From: Tulasnella sp. 424
Taxonomy: Eukaryota; Basidiomycota; Agaricomycetes; Cantharellales; Tulasnellaceae
Direction: 5' to 3'
Assembly: GCA_019633425.1 (NCBI GenBank)
Contig: WSUB01000002.1
Span: 248,001 to 312,000 of the forward strand
Length of the DNA: 64,000 nt
Shown: positions 12,576 to 26,100 of the stretch, one piece after another
How positions within the stretch are numbered: position 1 is the stretch's first letter
How the letters are laid out: each line of letters opens with the position of its first letter
Program-made: the position numbers and the translations under genes
The notes under the pieces: generated by a model
The model's input: only the letters and a program-made list of their open reading frames with translations
Databases searched by the model: none
Told to the model about the DNA's origin: nothing

Positions 12576-15500
12576 TTAAATGGTAGAAAGTCCTTCCTGC
12601 ATCACACCTTCTTCGTAGTCATGCCCTTCGATGTCGAAAGATTCGTCCGCAACCAAGGTATCTCCCTCCACCCCGTCCTCCGCGACCATGTCGTCCTGGA
12701 GAGATAGCAGTGGTACGCTAGTCGCTTCCAATACACCGTTCAATCCCGTTTCAACTACAGTCAACCACGTCCTCAGATCTTCGACCACGCGCGCCAGCTC
12801 AGTTTGGACATCGTCTCCAGTATGAAGCGCTGCGTAGTTGAAGGGTTGAATAAGAGGCCCGTAGCCCGTCGAAACTGATGTGGCGCTGGATATCGACGTG
12901 GACGCTGAAGCTGTGGAGTTTGAACTTGTCTGTATACCCGCACGCCAGAAAGAGAGTCGTGGTTAATAATTTTCTTAGAGGGTCGCGGTAATGGGCGTTC
13001 ACCAAGATACTAACGTTTGCGCCTGAACCGTCGGTTTGTGGACTATCCATATGGCTTTGAGAAAACGAGCCGAAAGTTCTTGTCAGAGGAGAGATGCCAC
13101 CAGAAGGTGAGGGTGGCGGTAAGTCGCTTCCACCGATGCTAGCCAAATGCGGAGCGAAACCTCCAAGCTACAGGGTCACGAGTTAGCAAACCACGTATCA
13201 CCAATGTGCACTGTTCTGGACGCACATGTAGACCGTCTCGTAGACCGAGATTCCTTCCCAGCGACAACCCGGTCTCCATAGACGCCTGGCGCTTGAGCTG
13301 AAGGGGCCGGGCGGGAGCCAGTCGCGTTCCATCAACGTGACCACCGAAAGCTTCACTATCACTTTGACTTCCAAACACGCCAGCTGTCTGCGATCTACCC
13401 AAAGCATGGCTCGGTCCAAGCGGCTTTCCCAAGCCTCCCGATGGTGCTGCGTGGCCAGTAATTCGGGGCGAGTCCATCGAGCGACTCGCATGCTGATGAA
13501 AAGTGAGAGCTTTCGGCGGTGTTAAGCCCTCTTGAGGCTCACGACCCAGTCTTATCGGGGGTTCTTTGCCCGAAGGCGTCCGGGGCCGTGTTGGAATAGG
13601 CGCTGATGGCCCGGCGAGCTCCCGATCTCGGGCTGGAGTGGCGGATCGTGAAGGTGGTGGGAACTGGAAGTTCATCGGGGACGCCCCTTTCCGTGCTCTA
13701 GAGGCTGGCCTTGAGGCTTCCTCCTCTCCACGAGATGCCAGCGCCTGCCTGTCGACGGATATTGATGGCATCCCCGACGTCGCCTCCGCCGGAGATGTCG
13801 CTATTGCTGAAGGTAGCGGTGAAGGTATGTGGACTCCTGAAGGCGGTATATTAATATCAGGTGGTATCCTGATCCCTCTACTTTTAGTAGCCGAAGGCGG
13901 AGTTGATGGCGACTTAGCCTCCCTAAATGGGCTTGGACTGCGCCGAGATGCTGCGTTAGCGCTTCCATGGGGACTATGATGACCTCGACGTGCTATGGGT
14001 GTGCGAGCTGTGTTGTCGTCCAATTCCGTCTTTGGCGCCGCAAGCCTCGGCCCGGGGAACGCAAAATTTGGTGGACGTGCAGTATTTACGTCAGAGTCGT
14101 CCAAAGCATCCCTGGAGCCCGTGCCAAGCTGAAAGCCTTCATTTGACGACATGGCTCCAGGATTCAAGAACGAGGGGTTGACAGGAGCGCTTGCAGCGAC
14201 CCCCACTGATGAAGCCTGGCCATGGTGTTGTCGGGACCCTCCCATATTGTTGCGAAGGAAATTATCCGGTAGCGGGGGAGGGTTAGCAGAATCCTCAAAC
14301 AACATTCGCAAAGATCTCGGAGCTTGAAAGTTGGTGTGGGGGGCGGTTCCGTCTGCAGGAGGGCCTGTCGGGGTTGGAGTCGAGTCTGAGAGTGAAATGC
14401 CGTCAGGTGGTTGCCGGATTGTGTCAAATTCCCAATTGGCCGCGTTTTCATCGTCTTCCCTGATCATCCAGCCTGTTTAGTACTAGTAAATTGCTCTGAG
14501 TTCCGGGTGTCTTACATCTCGCGGAGATCTTCAGCACCGTCTGGCACGATACTATCTCGTACGCCGCCCTGTTTGACCCAGCCCTCGTACCCCGTTACGA
14601 GGTCCCTCAGAACAAGGACCGGAGTTCTAGCGGAAGCCTTTGTCCACTTTGATTTGGCCAGCTCGTCGGCCGTCAAACGCTGCCTTTGGAATCAATTTTT
14701 GATTTTTGATCGAGAATGGCGGAGGAAAGCTCACATCTTTAGGATCCTCCTTCAGGCACATAGCCATGAATTCCTTCATTTCCTTACTACCAACGTTCTC
14801 CGGAAGTTTAGGAGGCGGACCTTCTTTGATAAGAATGAATGCCCTCATAGGGAACTGATCCGAATGGGGAGGCGTCTTCATCATCATTTCGTAAATCGTC
14901 ACTCCTAAGCTCCATATATCGGCCTTAGTGTCGTATAATGATGCAGAAATGACTTCAGGTGCCATCCAATAGGGAGTGCCGACCATCGTTGCTCGTTTTG
15001 AATGGGTGGTGGCAAGGAGAGCGGAAACACCAAAATCGCAGAGAATCACCCGGCCTTCCGAAGTAATGAGGACGTTGGCGGCTATAAAGCACAAATGTTA
15101 CTATTGCATTGACACATAACATGAAAGCAGATAATACCTTTAATATCCCTGTGGATTACGCCGGATTTATGGAGGAATGACAGTGCAACCAAGAGTTCCC
15201 GGACAATAACCACTACATGCCGTTCCTCGAGAGCTCCAGTTTTCGTAGCTTTCATCTACGCAAAGTCACTAAGGCGCTCGTGCAAGACCGCCCTCTAAGC
15301 TTACCAGAGTTCGTACACTGCCGCCGCTGGCGAAGTCCATTACAATCCAGACCCTAGCACCTTCCAGCCAACTCCCATAGTACTGAGTGACGTTACTTGC
15401 TTCGCCTCCTCGAAGCTGACTCAACAGCGCAACCTCCTTCTGTATAGCTTCTACATCATCGTCGGCAATGTCCAAGTTGATAATCTTGAGGGCGACGACA

Positions 15501-15649
15501 GCGTTTGTCGCAATGTGGATTCCTCGGTGGACTGAGCCGAAAGCCCCCTTTCCAACGATTTCTCCTTTTTTAAAGAGTTGAGTAGGCGGAGTCTGGCTTG
15601 AGCCAGCTAGTGCATTTACGAGCGCCGTTGAAGATACATTGGGAGCCAT
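12576..15649 (-). CDS. Ste20-family (GCK/Nak1-Kic1-like) serine/threonine kinase
   Basis: Seven exons, minus strand: 15305-15649, 15138-15255, 14735-15081, 14516-14679, 13226-14459, 13015-13167, 12576-12929; 2715 nt, 904 residues. The kinase domain is at the N-terminus: glycine loop GKGAFGSV (33-40), VALKI with Lys55, HRDIKAAN (150-157), DFG (170-172) and the Ste20 signature GTPYWMAPE (189-197). After about residue 320 the protein is a long Pro/Ser-rich disordered tail ending in a short acidic C-terminus. This N-terminal-kinase layout is that of germinal-centre kinases, in fungi Nak1/Kic1/MST1, which act in the MOR/RAM polarity network with Mob2 and an NDR kinase. All catalytic residues are present. 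The exact orthologue (Nak1, Sps1 or Kic1) cannot be settled here. The start at 15649 puts few residues before the kinase domain; an in-frame ATG at 15826 exists. Confidence 0.88.
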
Positions 15650-15844
15650 GGCATGAGGGAGACGCGCCTGATTCCTGAAGTTCGAAACCAGGCCGCATTG
15701 AAACTTCACCGTCCGAAGAGCCCGTCTAGGCACAGCCACACACTCGTCTCCCTGGACACGACCATTCCACGACCATTCTGTTGACAGAAATATTGAATCA
15801 ATATCGACGTCTATCGTATCATTCACAAGGCTCTTTAAGGACGT

Positions 15845-18357
15845 TTAATGTCCATGCTGATGTCTTATTGCACTACGCTTAACCCAAATCCCAATGCTCT
15901 TCGCATGGCACTTGAACTCGCCCCAACCGTCGTCATTAAGAGTTACTTCTCCTTGGTACCACCCAAGGAGCTCAATCCACTGCTCTCCTGCGTGTTCCTG
16001 GGAGCAAATTTTCAGCGAGGCTTGGGACAAAGGGGGTTTCAGGACGTACCTTTCCGATCTCCATCCACTTTGTTCTGATGACGACAAGCCTCAGAATCGA
16101 TTTGCGAAAGTAAAAGGGCAAATGCGTGCTCACCCCTCTTCAGTTCCGTTGCACAGAACGACGGCACAGCTGTTCGGATGATCTTTATCACCGGTCCTGA
16201 CCCATCCAATGCAGTTGGGATGATCCCAGTAATCACGGATCTAGGCAAAAGATATGTTCAAATAGAGATAGATGGATACTTTTTCGTCCATACCTCTCCG
16301 TATGCGAACTCTTTTCTGGCTTTGATGATGTCTGCCAACTGCGCCACCGGTTGTTGAGCAGGAGGCTGATCATTGTCACCAGCACTGCAGCCATACAGGT
16401 CGCCGTAGAAGACGCAACTAAAGGGTTAAAAGATTTAAGTGAGACTTGTTTCACCGTTGACCACTTATGAAGATCGGCTGCTTACGGATAGCCATCAACA
16501 CGAAGGAGAATGAGCGCATACGCCAAGGGCTTAAACCACATAGCAACACAGCTCGCAAGAGCCTGTCCAACTTGCTGCTCGCGAGAAAACGGTAAGGAGA
16601 GCTTTGGAAGCGCCGATTAACAATCTACTTACAGTGCTGAAAACGAAGGGCGTCAGTCGCATGATGGGAAAATACGTTGGGAGAAACACTTACTCGTGGT
16701 TGTCGACCAACGTGCTATCCATGGCAGACGTGCATCAGTGAAGGTCAGACGGAAATTAACTGGAGTGAAGATATATCTTACACAGCGTCGAGTGGCCTGT
16801 TCTTGACCAAAGTCCCATCCCAAATGCTCCTGAGATCATAGTTTTCGCCTCTTTCGCTGGCGTCCTTGAAATTGTAGTGAAGCGGTCTATCATAAACTGA
16901 AGGTTAGCTCAATCCGGACAAGAGACAGATAGCTGCATCTTACGTGTCGAACACAGAGAATTGCTGGCCAAATTTGCTCAGGTAAGTGCTGAGAGAGTCC
17001 AAGCTAGCACCAACCCGATGACCGAGATCAGTGTCTGTTCAGAGGAAGAGATTCAGCGGCGTACCTGTCTTTCCAGAACTCTCCGACGCAGAACAGGTCT
17101 TCCTTGTCAGTCTGCTCCCGTATGTGTGCAACGAACTTGGCGATGAATCCCTCGTCGATGTGCTGAACGTCGAGGTTTAGCCGATCAGACACACACGGTC
17201 AAGGATGACTACAAGCTTAACCCTTACCTTGATGGCATCGAAGCGGAATCCGACGTTCCCGGTCTCTTGGACGATCCAAGCTCCCCATTCCAACAAATCC
17301 TTTTCAACGTCTCCGTGGGCATGGTCGATGTCGGCACCCACTAAGATACCGTCCAACTCAACGTTAGCAGACCACAAGACGTCGGTGTTGCCTCTACGTA
17401 CTCAAGTAGTCATAATTTCTATTCTCGATGTCGACAGCCATGGCCCAACCCTTGTTGTCGCCCACGATACGGAAGATGCCGTCCTTTTTGGCGCCCTCAT
17501 CCCAGTCGACACCTGTAAAATGATTGAAGTTCCATTTGAAGGAGGAGTATTTGTCTCCACGTCCCGGGAAATCAAAAGCTGTCCAAGCCTTCAGGGCGGT
17601 ATAGTGAGATGTCAAAGTCCTTGAAGTCCCCCAACGGCTCGACCTGGACGCACCGTGATATCATGGGGCTCTGAGAGCTCCTTCGTTCTGTCGTCTTGAG
17701 CTACTTCAACAGCCTTGAACACCTCGGTCTTGTCGGCTCCGAACTTGTGGTTGAGGACAGCATCTACGTAACTGAAAGTCATCGTCAGCCAGCGTAACCT
17801 CTATGCCAGTCGGAGGCAAGAACGAACCAGACCACTCCATGACGACCAGCGTACTTGATCAAGTCAAGAAGTTCGTTTTTCGTGCCGTATTTTGTACCGA
17901 TTTGAGACTTTTGGTCAAACTCTCCCTGGATATGCACAAGTCCGACCATCATAACGCTCAGCACGATTCACGCGATTCAGTCAAGTGCACCGTCGGTACT
18001 TACCAGGTCCCACACGTCATAAATATCATATCCAACAGAGTTCTATATACCCATGTATTAGCAAATCGATCCGACGGGTAGGTGCGTCAGCCTAGTTACC
18101 TTGCTGGAAGCTTTGGTTGGCGGGGGCAGCCAGAGGGCAGTAATTCCCATGGCATCCAGTTTGGGTATCTCCGATTTCAAATGCTTCCAATGCTTTCCAT
18201 CACCCTCTACATACCTACCAGACGAAGCAAAAGCGAGCATCAGTGACAGGTAGTTGACATCGATAACGCCGACTTCGTATAAGTACCATTCAAACGCTTG
18301 CATCATGGTGTAGTTGTGAGGCTTAGGCCCATATCGCTTGTTTGCGCGGAAAGACAT
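15845..18357 (-). CDS. Intracellular alpha-amylase, GH13 (subfamily 5 type)
   Basis: Seventeen exons, minus strand: 18287-18357, 18100-18214, 18004-18042, 17828-17925, 17654-17771, 17402-17588, 17228-17340, 17065-17162, 16944-17003, 16782-16886, 16694-16714, 16633-16636, 16486-16574, 16294-16417, 16134-16240, 16050-16074, 15845-15997; 1527 nt, 508 residues. All four GH13 regions are visible: DAVLNHK (I), GFRFDAIKH with the nucleophile Asp (II), CVGEFW with the acid/base Glu (III), VDNHDTQ (IV). A beta-sandwich C-terminal domain follows (LNDDGWGEFKCHAKSIGIWV). It hydrolyses internal alpha-1,4 glucosidic bonds of starch/glycogen-like glucans. It lacks a signal peptide and resembles bacterial liquefying amylases, as do the cytoplasmic fungal amylases linked to cell-wall alpha-glucan or glycogen metabolism. 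The start MSFRANKRYG at 18357 is followed directly by the MMQAFEWY motif. The exon count is very high and includes a 4-nt exon. Confidence 0.93.
16633..16636 (-). other. 4-nt internal microexon of alpha-amylase (CACT)
   Basis: Minus-strand CACT, preceded by acceptor cgttttcag and followed by donor gtaagtag, with flanking introns of 57 and 58 nt. It joins AACCACGA from exon 16694-16714 to CAAGTTGG of exon 16486-16574 to read Asn-His-Asp-Thr-Gln, the invariant GH13 region IV. Without it the catalytic Asp codon and the frame are lost. The total CDS is a multiple of three only with it. Confidence 0.75.
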
Positions 18358-20193
18358 CGTGGCTAGGATAAGAGATATCAAAAAGAACGAGACGAGGGGG
18401 AGATGTGCTCTTATCCTTCATGACCAAGTGGTTTATATACTCGGCCGTTATCGTCGACTGTTGGGTGCAATCCCCCGCATCAACGTCACAGGCACGAACG
18501 AAGAGCTGGGCGCAGTCGAAAGTTGAAACGCCTTCGTCCCCCTCAAAACCTCTTGTACTTGGCAGCATCGCTTTGTTTTGCGATATTTTTGCTACGCGTA
18601 TGAGTTGGTTGTAAACTCTTCTCCGAAGAGCAACGGAGAATGGACAACAGGTGCGGGCACAGATCGCCAAACAATACAGTGAAAGCTTCCGAACACTCAA
18701 CTGAAGTCTGGTCAATTATTGGATTCATCTTTAAACCGAGGGAGCCAACGACATTTACAGCTCTCATACTACACCTAAAAGCATTTAACCCGCCTTCGTA
18801 TTGTCATGCCACACGAGCTTGAAACCACCACTCAGGAGTTGAGTCTCGGGTTCATGGAGCTCGAGACGACAAAGTCAACGAGTCAGAACGGAGACCTGGC
18901 AACTCCATGGCCATAAAGGCAATTACTAGCTGTGGGGCAAGAGTTTGAGATGACCCACCGGCAGCCCCGCTCGCTTTGCGGGTACCTCCCTCAATGAGTT
19001 CGAGTTATGTCTGAGACTGTAAGAGGCGACACTGTCACATAGACTCAGAGCTAGGAGCGAATAGGGCTAGCGTGAAGGCAAAAAGTGCTAATTATAACTC
19101 CTGGATGGCCATGACGGTGAACGCGTCATGACGCACCTCCGCTTGACCAGCCATGAGACGAGGGGGACGCTAGATGCGTAATAGCTTAGGTGTATCTTGG
19201 GGTAGCATAGCGATGTCTCGGAATGTGCCTTGATCGAAGTCGGTCTCGAGTAATCACTATTGCGCTTCCTGGGAGCGGAGGAGTTAGAGATAGACAACGT
19301 GGAGCGTCCTTCGAACTGACACTGCTCGGAAGAGGAAGACCGTAAAATAAAGTCCCCGTATGTACACAGTGTATGAAATTCGGCATCCTGCGGCGAGAAA
19401 AGCGAGCACGGATCTATAAGCCAACCCTCGAAGAATCTGCCACCCTTACCTATGCAGCCTTCGCGAACAAATCCCTCTCCGCTTGTTCGTTGAAAGCCTG
19501 ATGTATAAGCCTACGACATCCATCTAGTCCTTGAGTCTGTGGAGCCATGTGACTGAATTTATGATTGCTTGCTTATATCGAGTAGGCAATAGGGCTATCC
19601 GTGATGGCTAGGCTCAATCCTGGAGCAGGGCAGCGGAGGCGACGATCCAGATCGGTCAACTGGTACTCTCCATGAAACTATCTTCAACGGCATTGCGTTC
19701 CCAAGCTTCCCAGCGAATAGACAGGATTTCTAGACATATAAGTAAGGATCCTCTTTCTTCACGTGACGTCATTGTTCTGACGCCTGACCTACAGCCGCTT
19801 TCAGCCAGCCCAGGACAACTCGGACAAGAGAGAAGATACAAAATTTTGGATTTTGCGTTGCGATTGGGTGCGTACGAGATCCCACGATCACGGGGTCGGG
19901 CGATTACCAGGAGGGTATTCTCGATCAAGCCACACTGTAGATCCAAAGTCTGGACCTCGAGCCCACAACGCGTCTAGACCAGAAGACTGTTCAACAGCCT
20001 AGTATATTGATACGTGATCTACTCAGGAATACAGTAGCATCCGAGCGAACAACTAACGGGACATCAAGAGACATGTCACAGTCGACGGAAGCAGCAGGAA
20101 TCACGAACGAAAAGGGATGAAAACGAAGATAAAGGGAGAGATAGGCAGCATAAGGCATAGAATTCAAAACCTAGATGAAGAAAGATAGGCAAG
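18358..20193. other. Intergenic region, 1.8 kb
   Basis: Upstream of alpha-amylase and downstream of the 2291-residue protein gene. No open frame here shows a family or splice pattern. An overlapping CACGTG/TGACGTCA element sits at 19760-19771. Nothing else was recognised. Confidence 0.5.
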
Positions 20194-23100
20194 CTACACA
20201 CGAAGGGTATTTGGAGCAAGAACGGATGCGGCGGTTGGTCTGCGTGGAGGTCGGGCTCTAGAGATACGTAGGGTAGTGTTTCTAATATCATTCAACAATA
20301 CAGTCAGCAAGCTGCCAAGGTAAACGAGAACAGAAGAGTCCACTAACCTTGTGAGGGTTCCTTGTGCTTCCCTGTCTCGGTTCTCCTTTGCGGTCGCGCT
20401 CGAGTTGGCAACAATCTGAGATTTGTTAGCACTCTTGTTGGCGAGCACCTCAAGGCTCTTCTTTCCAAATGCCCAGCCGTTGGGGTTCTTGGCGTTGGTC
20501 TTGTCCGTTGGCTTCCCAACGCGCCGTCCTAGAACGTTGCGCTTGGCATCCGACTCGATGGCTGAGCAGAGTGAAGGGATTGGTTGGAGGTTCTCCTGGG
20601 GAAGGGATTCGGCTGCTGATTGGAAATTGACAGAGAACGCAGACAATGGAGCCAGGGTGGCCAGGGTCGGGGAAATCGGTTCGGTGGTCGAAGACGACAG
20701 CGGATTGGAGAAGGGTGAGATGCAATTGAGTGCGCTTTCGACGCTTGGAGTTCTTCCATGGCGTCGGAATGGTTGCCCTGAAATGGTCTTGGCCGGACCA
20801 CGAGGATATGGGGATGGACGGCTGTTCGCTCGTGATCGGGGCTGGCGAACGCAAAGCTCTAAAGGCAAAGGAATGAAGGTCTTCTGTGAGTGTTCGAGAA
20901 GCGCTTGAATGCCTGCCGGGTTGCGAGGTGGATTAAATGCTGTAAAGGTAAAATGAGTAAGGCGACAAAAACAGAGAGTCTGCAGGACATACTAGCAAGC
21001 GCAAACCGCGAGAAGTCAGTGTCGAGCCACAAGTTCTGGGACTCTTGGACGGTTTCATGGGCTTCAGTTTGGAGCGAGTAGTATTGTCTGAGCATGACAC
21101 CGAATTCGCTCTCCCAGTCAACGCTCTCTCTCCAGCTGCTTCGCCGACTTTGAGTGTCCCAGACGACGATAGAAGGCTCAGGAAGGTGCTCGAATTTCGG
21201 GGCTCGAGGCGAACCGCTCTCGCTGGTGACTTCTTCGGCAATGGATTCGATCATAGAAATCCTGGACATTTCCGACATGTGAGAACGTCGACGATGTCCC
21301 TTGCCTGTGGGACGGAGACGATCTGCGCTGAAAGAGGGAGGAGCCGAGCTTTCCAGAAGCATCTTCAGTTTCTCAACGTCGATACTGGATTGAGAGCCAT
21401 CCGCAGAGCTGGCGTAGGACAGCGGTGGCGTGGGTGGTTGACCTGCACGGGACGATCGTGACCCAGATTGATGTGCTATGGCATTCAGGTCGTCCCAGGA
21501 CGGATTGACCAGGGCCGAAAAAGGTCGATCAAAGATGTGGGAGTGTTCTAGATGATGGAATTAGACACGTGGAAAGAATTTTACAAAAGCCTTATTGCTT
21601 ACCCTGGTTAGATACCGATGCCTCTGTTGCTCCGCTCTTGTCGCTTTCTTCAAAGCTGGGAAGACCAAGTGAGCTATTCCCATCGTTGGCACTTTGCTCT
21701 TGGCTGTTGTCGGCGGAAGACATGGACAACCCAGCTAGGTGTGATGCCTCGTTGGAATCATCTTTCCGCAGCCTCCAGAAAGCGCGTCGTTTCTTTTCGG
21801 CACGAACGCAGGGCGAGCTGTTCACAGCGCTGCCTAGTGACCCACGGGGTACCTTGGTGTGGTCTCCGCCGAGCATCGAAATCATGGTATCGTCGTCTCT
21901 GGAAGAGTCGCACTCGCTCGCTATGCTGAACATTGATAGAGGTCTGAATCGCGGCTTGACGCCTGGTGCGAAGAGCCCGTCCGAAGCGGAAATGCCAGAG
22001 TCATCGTATCCAAAGACGGATGGAGAGGAGATAGAAGAGGTATTGCTGCCCGTCTTGTCGAACATGGAGTCCACTGAGAAGCGTACAGACCGGGAATCGG
22101 CTGAATCAACGGATCTCCTCAAGGCTCGACCATCGTCCTCGTCGCGACCAAACTCCATGAATGGCGGCGAACTTTGGGCTGGAGACCCAGCGATTGAATA
22201 AAGAGGCCCCGATTCGAACATCTTGTCGCCAAGGCCTGGTCGACTCAAGCGCCTGAATGAGAACTCGCTGAGAATACTGTCGCGAGCTGGGTCGTGTTGA
22301 TCTTTTGTCCATGCCGTGTGGCCGCCCTGCATGCCCTGAGATCCATGTCCCCAAGCGAGCGAGCTAGCGCTCATGATCGAATCGGGTCGGGCTCGCTGGC
22401 GGAAAGAAAGAGGCCTGTTGGATTTCGAGCGAGCCGAAACGATGGAATCTTCGCCCCGTTGACCTCGCATAGCGTACTTGTTGCTATCGAAGTAGAAGCT
22501 GGACCGATCAGAGTCAATGGAGTACCTCGGATTGGCACCCCGGGGCATCTCGACGGACTGGTTGAGGAATCCACTTCGACTCTCAGAATCCATGGTCAAA
22601 TCGTAGCCGAACGGGTTCCTGACACCCGAATTAAGAACCGCTCCATAACTCGAAATGCTGGGGATTGAGGTAACTGTATGGTTCTGGTGACGTTCGCCGC
22701 CCTCTCCCGAGGATTCATCTTCGGAAACCTCCATGTAAGAGGAAGGACGCCCATAGTTGAAAGGATCTGAGGCCCCAGGTTTCACTACTGAGCCAAATGA
22801 CGCCGTGGTCGCAGCTGAGAGGGGGCGCTCTCGCAGATTCTGGAATCGCTTGTAGGCTCGTGCCTGCGCAATCCGTGTATGACGCTTTGACACATCGGAC
22901 TCGATAGAGGTAGAATGGGGGCGCGGTTTGCTCGGATTGGTCACCGACAGATTAAGGCTCGTCAATGCTGCCATGGAGGCGTCCAGACTTTCGCTGAGTG
23001 AAGAAGCCCGAACATGATCCACTTTGCGCCCGACCGGTTTCGTAGGTCCTCCGGACTTCTTTGGTTCGTCGGTTGAGAGGACAAGAGATAGGTCGAGATT

Positions 23101-26100
23101 TGCAATGGCGTACATCGTTGAGTCGGGATTGGCAGCCAATGGCAGGTCGTCCGAAGAGGATTGCTTCTGGGAGTTGACGTCCGTCTGAACGACATTCACG
23201 TCAATAAACGCGTCAATGTACAAAAATCGATGCATCTTACCTTGTCTTGGTGGGTTATCTGTCTCAAGAAATCCAAAGAGGGAAGAGGAGGCATCTCTTG
23301 AGGCGCCCTATATCCAGCCGGCTGAGAAGGTCCTTTGAACGTATTCGCGAGTTGTTCCACAAAGCTTCGACGAGATCCTCCTTCGTTAAGCCTGTTCAAT
23401 TCTTTTGTGAAGTCGAACGATGAGCGACCCGTGTGGTCCGTGATGTCTTCATCGGAAGCTGACAGGCTGTCCTCCTCGTCTAACGTGTCCAGGCTGGTGC
23501 TGTGATCATGAAGTGCGGAAGTGCTGAGGCGATTGAGACTGTCAACTGAAGGATTCGAAGCCGAGGAACGAGGAATGGTCGATGCTGCTTTGGTCTCATC
23601 CATAAGATGAGCAGCACTCAGGCTGGAACTTGATGACATCCTGGGAAGTGAAGGTTCGGCCGGAAGTGGGATCGCAGGAACGCTAGTCGGCGGGATTGAT
23701 GTTACTGAAGACTTGTTGCCTGTCTGACTGGGGCGTCGCAGGAGGGACTCGATGTGGGTGCTTGCCATCAGAGCGGAAGTGCTTCCCGGAATGGAAAGGT
23801 CGCAGAACCCGTTTGCCTCCGTAGATCTAAGGCTGTAATCTTCTGAGTGGCTCAACAAAATCTCCTGCAGTTCCTCCGGGATATCGGTATCAACTGCCTC
23901 TCCTTCATCTTCCTCCACGCCCGAACGGTCGAGACTACCAAATGCAGTAAGAGAGACATCTCCAGTCGTGTTGCCCACGTTTGAACTGCCTTTGCTAGGC
24001 CCAAAGGCGCTGAGCATCGTGCCAGTTGATCCTTTCCCAACTGATCGGCCTTGAAGCGACAGCATCGTCCCGGTAGAAGCCTTCCCAAAGTTGGTGAGCA
24101 AAGAGCCGCCGCTCTGCTTCCGGCCACGGTTCTTCAACGGAGAATCGAAAATCGAATCGGAGTCGTCCATAGTCCCAACAGTTCCGGATGACCTGCGGGA
24201 GGAAGTGATGTGTTCCGTCGGGCTCTGCTCAATAGGAAGTTCTGGCCGAACTAGCCTCCTGCCAAAGGTTGACTTTGCGGTGCTGAGAGGCGCAGTCGGC
24301 ATGAGATGTGCTGTAGAAATGTTGCTTCCTTTGAGTGGACTCCAGCTCCACTGCTTGCCTCCATCCTGGAATGTCAGGTCAGGGCTGTCGCCAGTTGTAA
24401 AGGCTCGAGCTCGTCGAGGCGTGGCGGTCTTGACAGGAGTGGCGTCGGGAGTGCCAGCAAGGTCGAGATGGTTGATTAGATCACCAAGCTCAGACGTCGC
24501 CGCATTAACCATCAAGATAGCCACTAGGAAATGAGGAGCCCGTCAGCAAAATCCAAAGGCAGGGGATCGCTTCACCTACCATCGCCTTCATCATCACTAG
24601 CTGCACCCTGACGTCGTTCTGCCGCCCACGAGCTGAGAAGATGATCCGACGCTGGGCGAGGTTTTGGCCTTATCCTCCTTTGGGGTGTAACGTCTGCTTG
24701 CTTTCCCTTTGAACCAGATGGTCCATAGCTGACGGTTGCATTCCGGGTTAGAGTTCTCGGCTGGAAGCTGGGGATGGACGGGCGTGTTATCTGAGGATTC
24801 GTGATCGTGTCCAAACCTGGTGGTGACAGCTCGTCCTCTTCTTCCTGGATCGGAGCAGGAGACGCGGGAATGGTGTGCAGCGTCTGGTATGTTCGGATAC
24901 GTTCCTCCAATCGGTCGCGAGCGGTGGTGGTATGAGCGTCGTGTGTAGCCATCGACGTGGCATCACTGCCAGAGCTGTTGCGGGATCCAGCAGACTCTAC
25001 GGAGCCTTTGGAAACCCTTGACGAGCGCCGAGACCGAGACGAGCCTGACGAAGCCATGCTAGCCGCAAGATCAAACAGGTTGGCCAGTGAACCACGCTTC
25101 TTCGCCGTTTTCTCTGTCAGCGAGTCAGCCGGCTTCGCAGTCAAATTGGTTTGCGACGACTTTGACGAGAGCGCAGAAACTGAATAAAATTGTCAGACAG
25201 ATTGTTCAATGCAAATGATCGAATCGACTCACAAAGACTGAGGCGCCCTCCACTTCCAGTAGAACTAATTCGGTAGCTTGCATTTCTAGAGCCAGGCATA
25301 GCGCCATATCCAGAATCGCTGGACTCGCTGGTACCCGACGAGACAGCTGTAAAGTTCGAGGCGGTGGACAACGTCCTACGTGTGGATCCTGATCGCCTTC
25401 CCTTCCTCATCCTCATCGTGCCAAAGGTTTCTACCGAAGCCCTTGGGGGAGCTTCAACCTCCGAACTAGGCGGACGAATTGAAGCCGACATCTGTTCCCG
25501 CATCGACGCCGAAACGATTGGTTTATCGACAACGGGACCACCGACGGGGGCCTTCGTGCTCTTGACAGCAGTAGAGGGACTAGCTTCGGTTGGTGAAGGT
25601 GCACCAATAACCCAGGACTCTTGCGACGAATTTGAAGGTCGACGCTCGTGGTTTCCAAAGACCTCGATACCGATTCCTTTCAACGTCATCCGTGAATGCC
25701 TCTTCTTCACCTTGTTCTCCTTCTCTTTCTCCTCATCTTCGGGACTGACGAAGAGCCTCGCCATGCTTCGGACACTCCTCATGGCACGAATAGCCAAGCT
25801 ATCGGAATTGTACTTTGGCGTGTCGGCAGTAGGAGAGACCGGCGAGTCGTCACCACGTCGAACGAGAACCGTCGGGGAAGCGGGACGCCTGACAGGGGTC
25901 TGATCTGGGTCTGGCTCGAAGCGAGTCATTGCGACTGGGGACTCAATTGGTGCCAATATGGCGGCTGCGTCTGCTGAGAAGGTCCGGTAATGATGCTTGG
26001 CTGAAGGACCACTTGGAATGCGAACGGAAACCGGCCGTGGCAAGGTGTCCGAAAGCGCATTTGCTGACAAGGTCCGGTGATGATGCCTGGTTGAAGGGCC

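Noticed and set aside
13566..13979. 137-codon plus-strand ORF
   Set aside because: Shadow of the Pro/Ser-rich tail of the Ste20-like kinase on the opposite strand.
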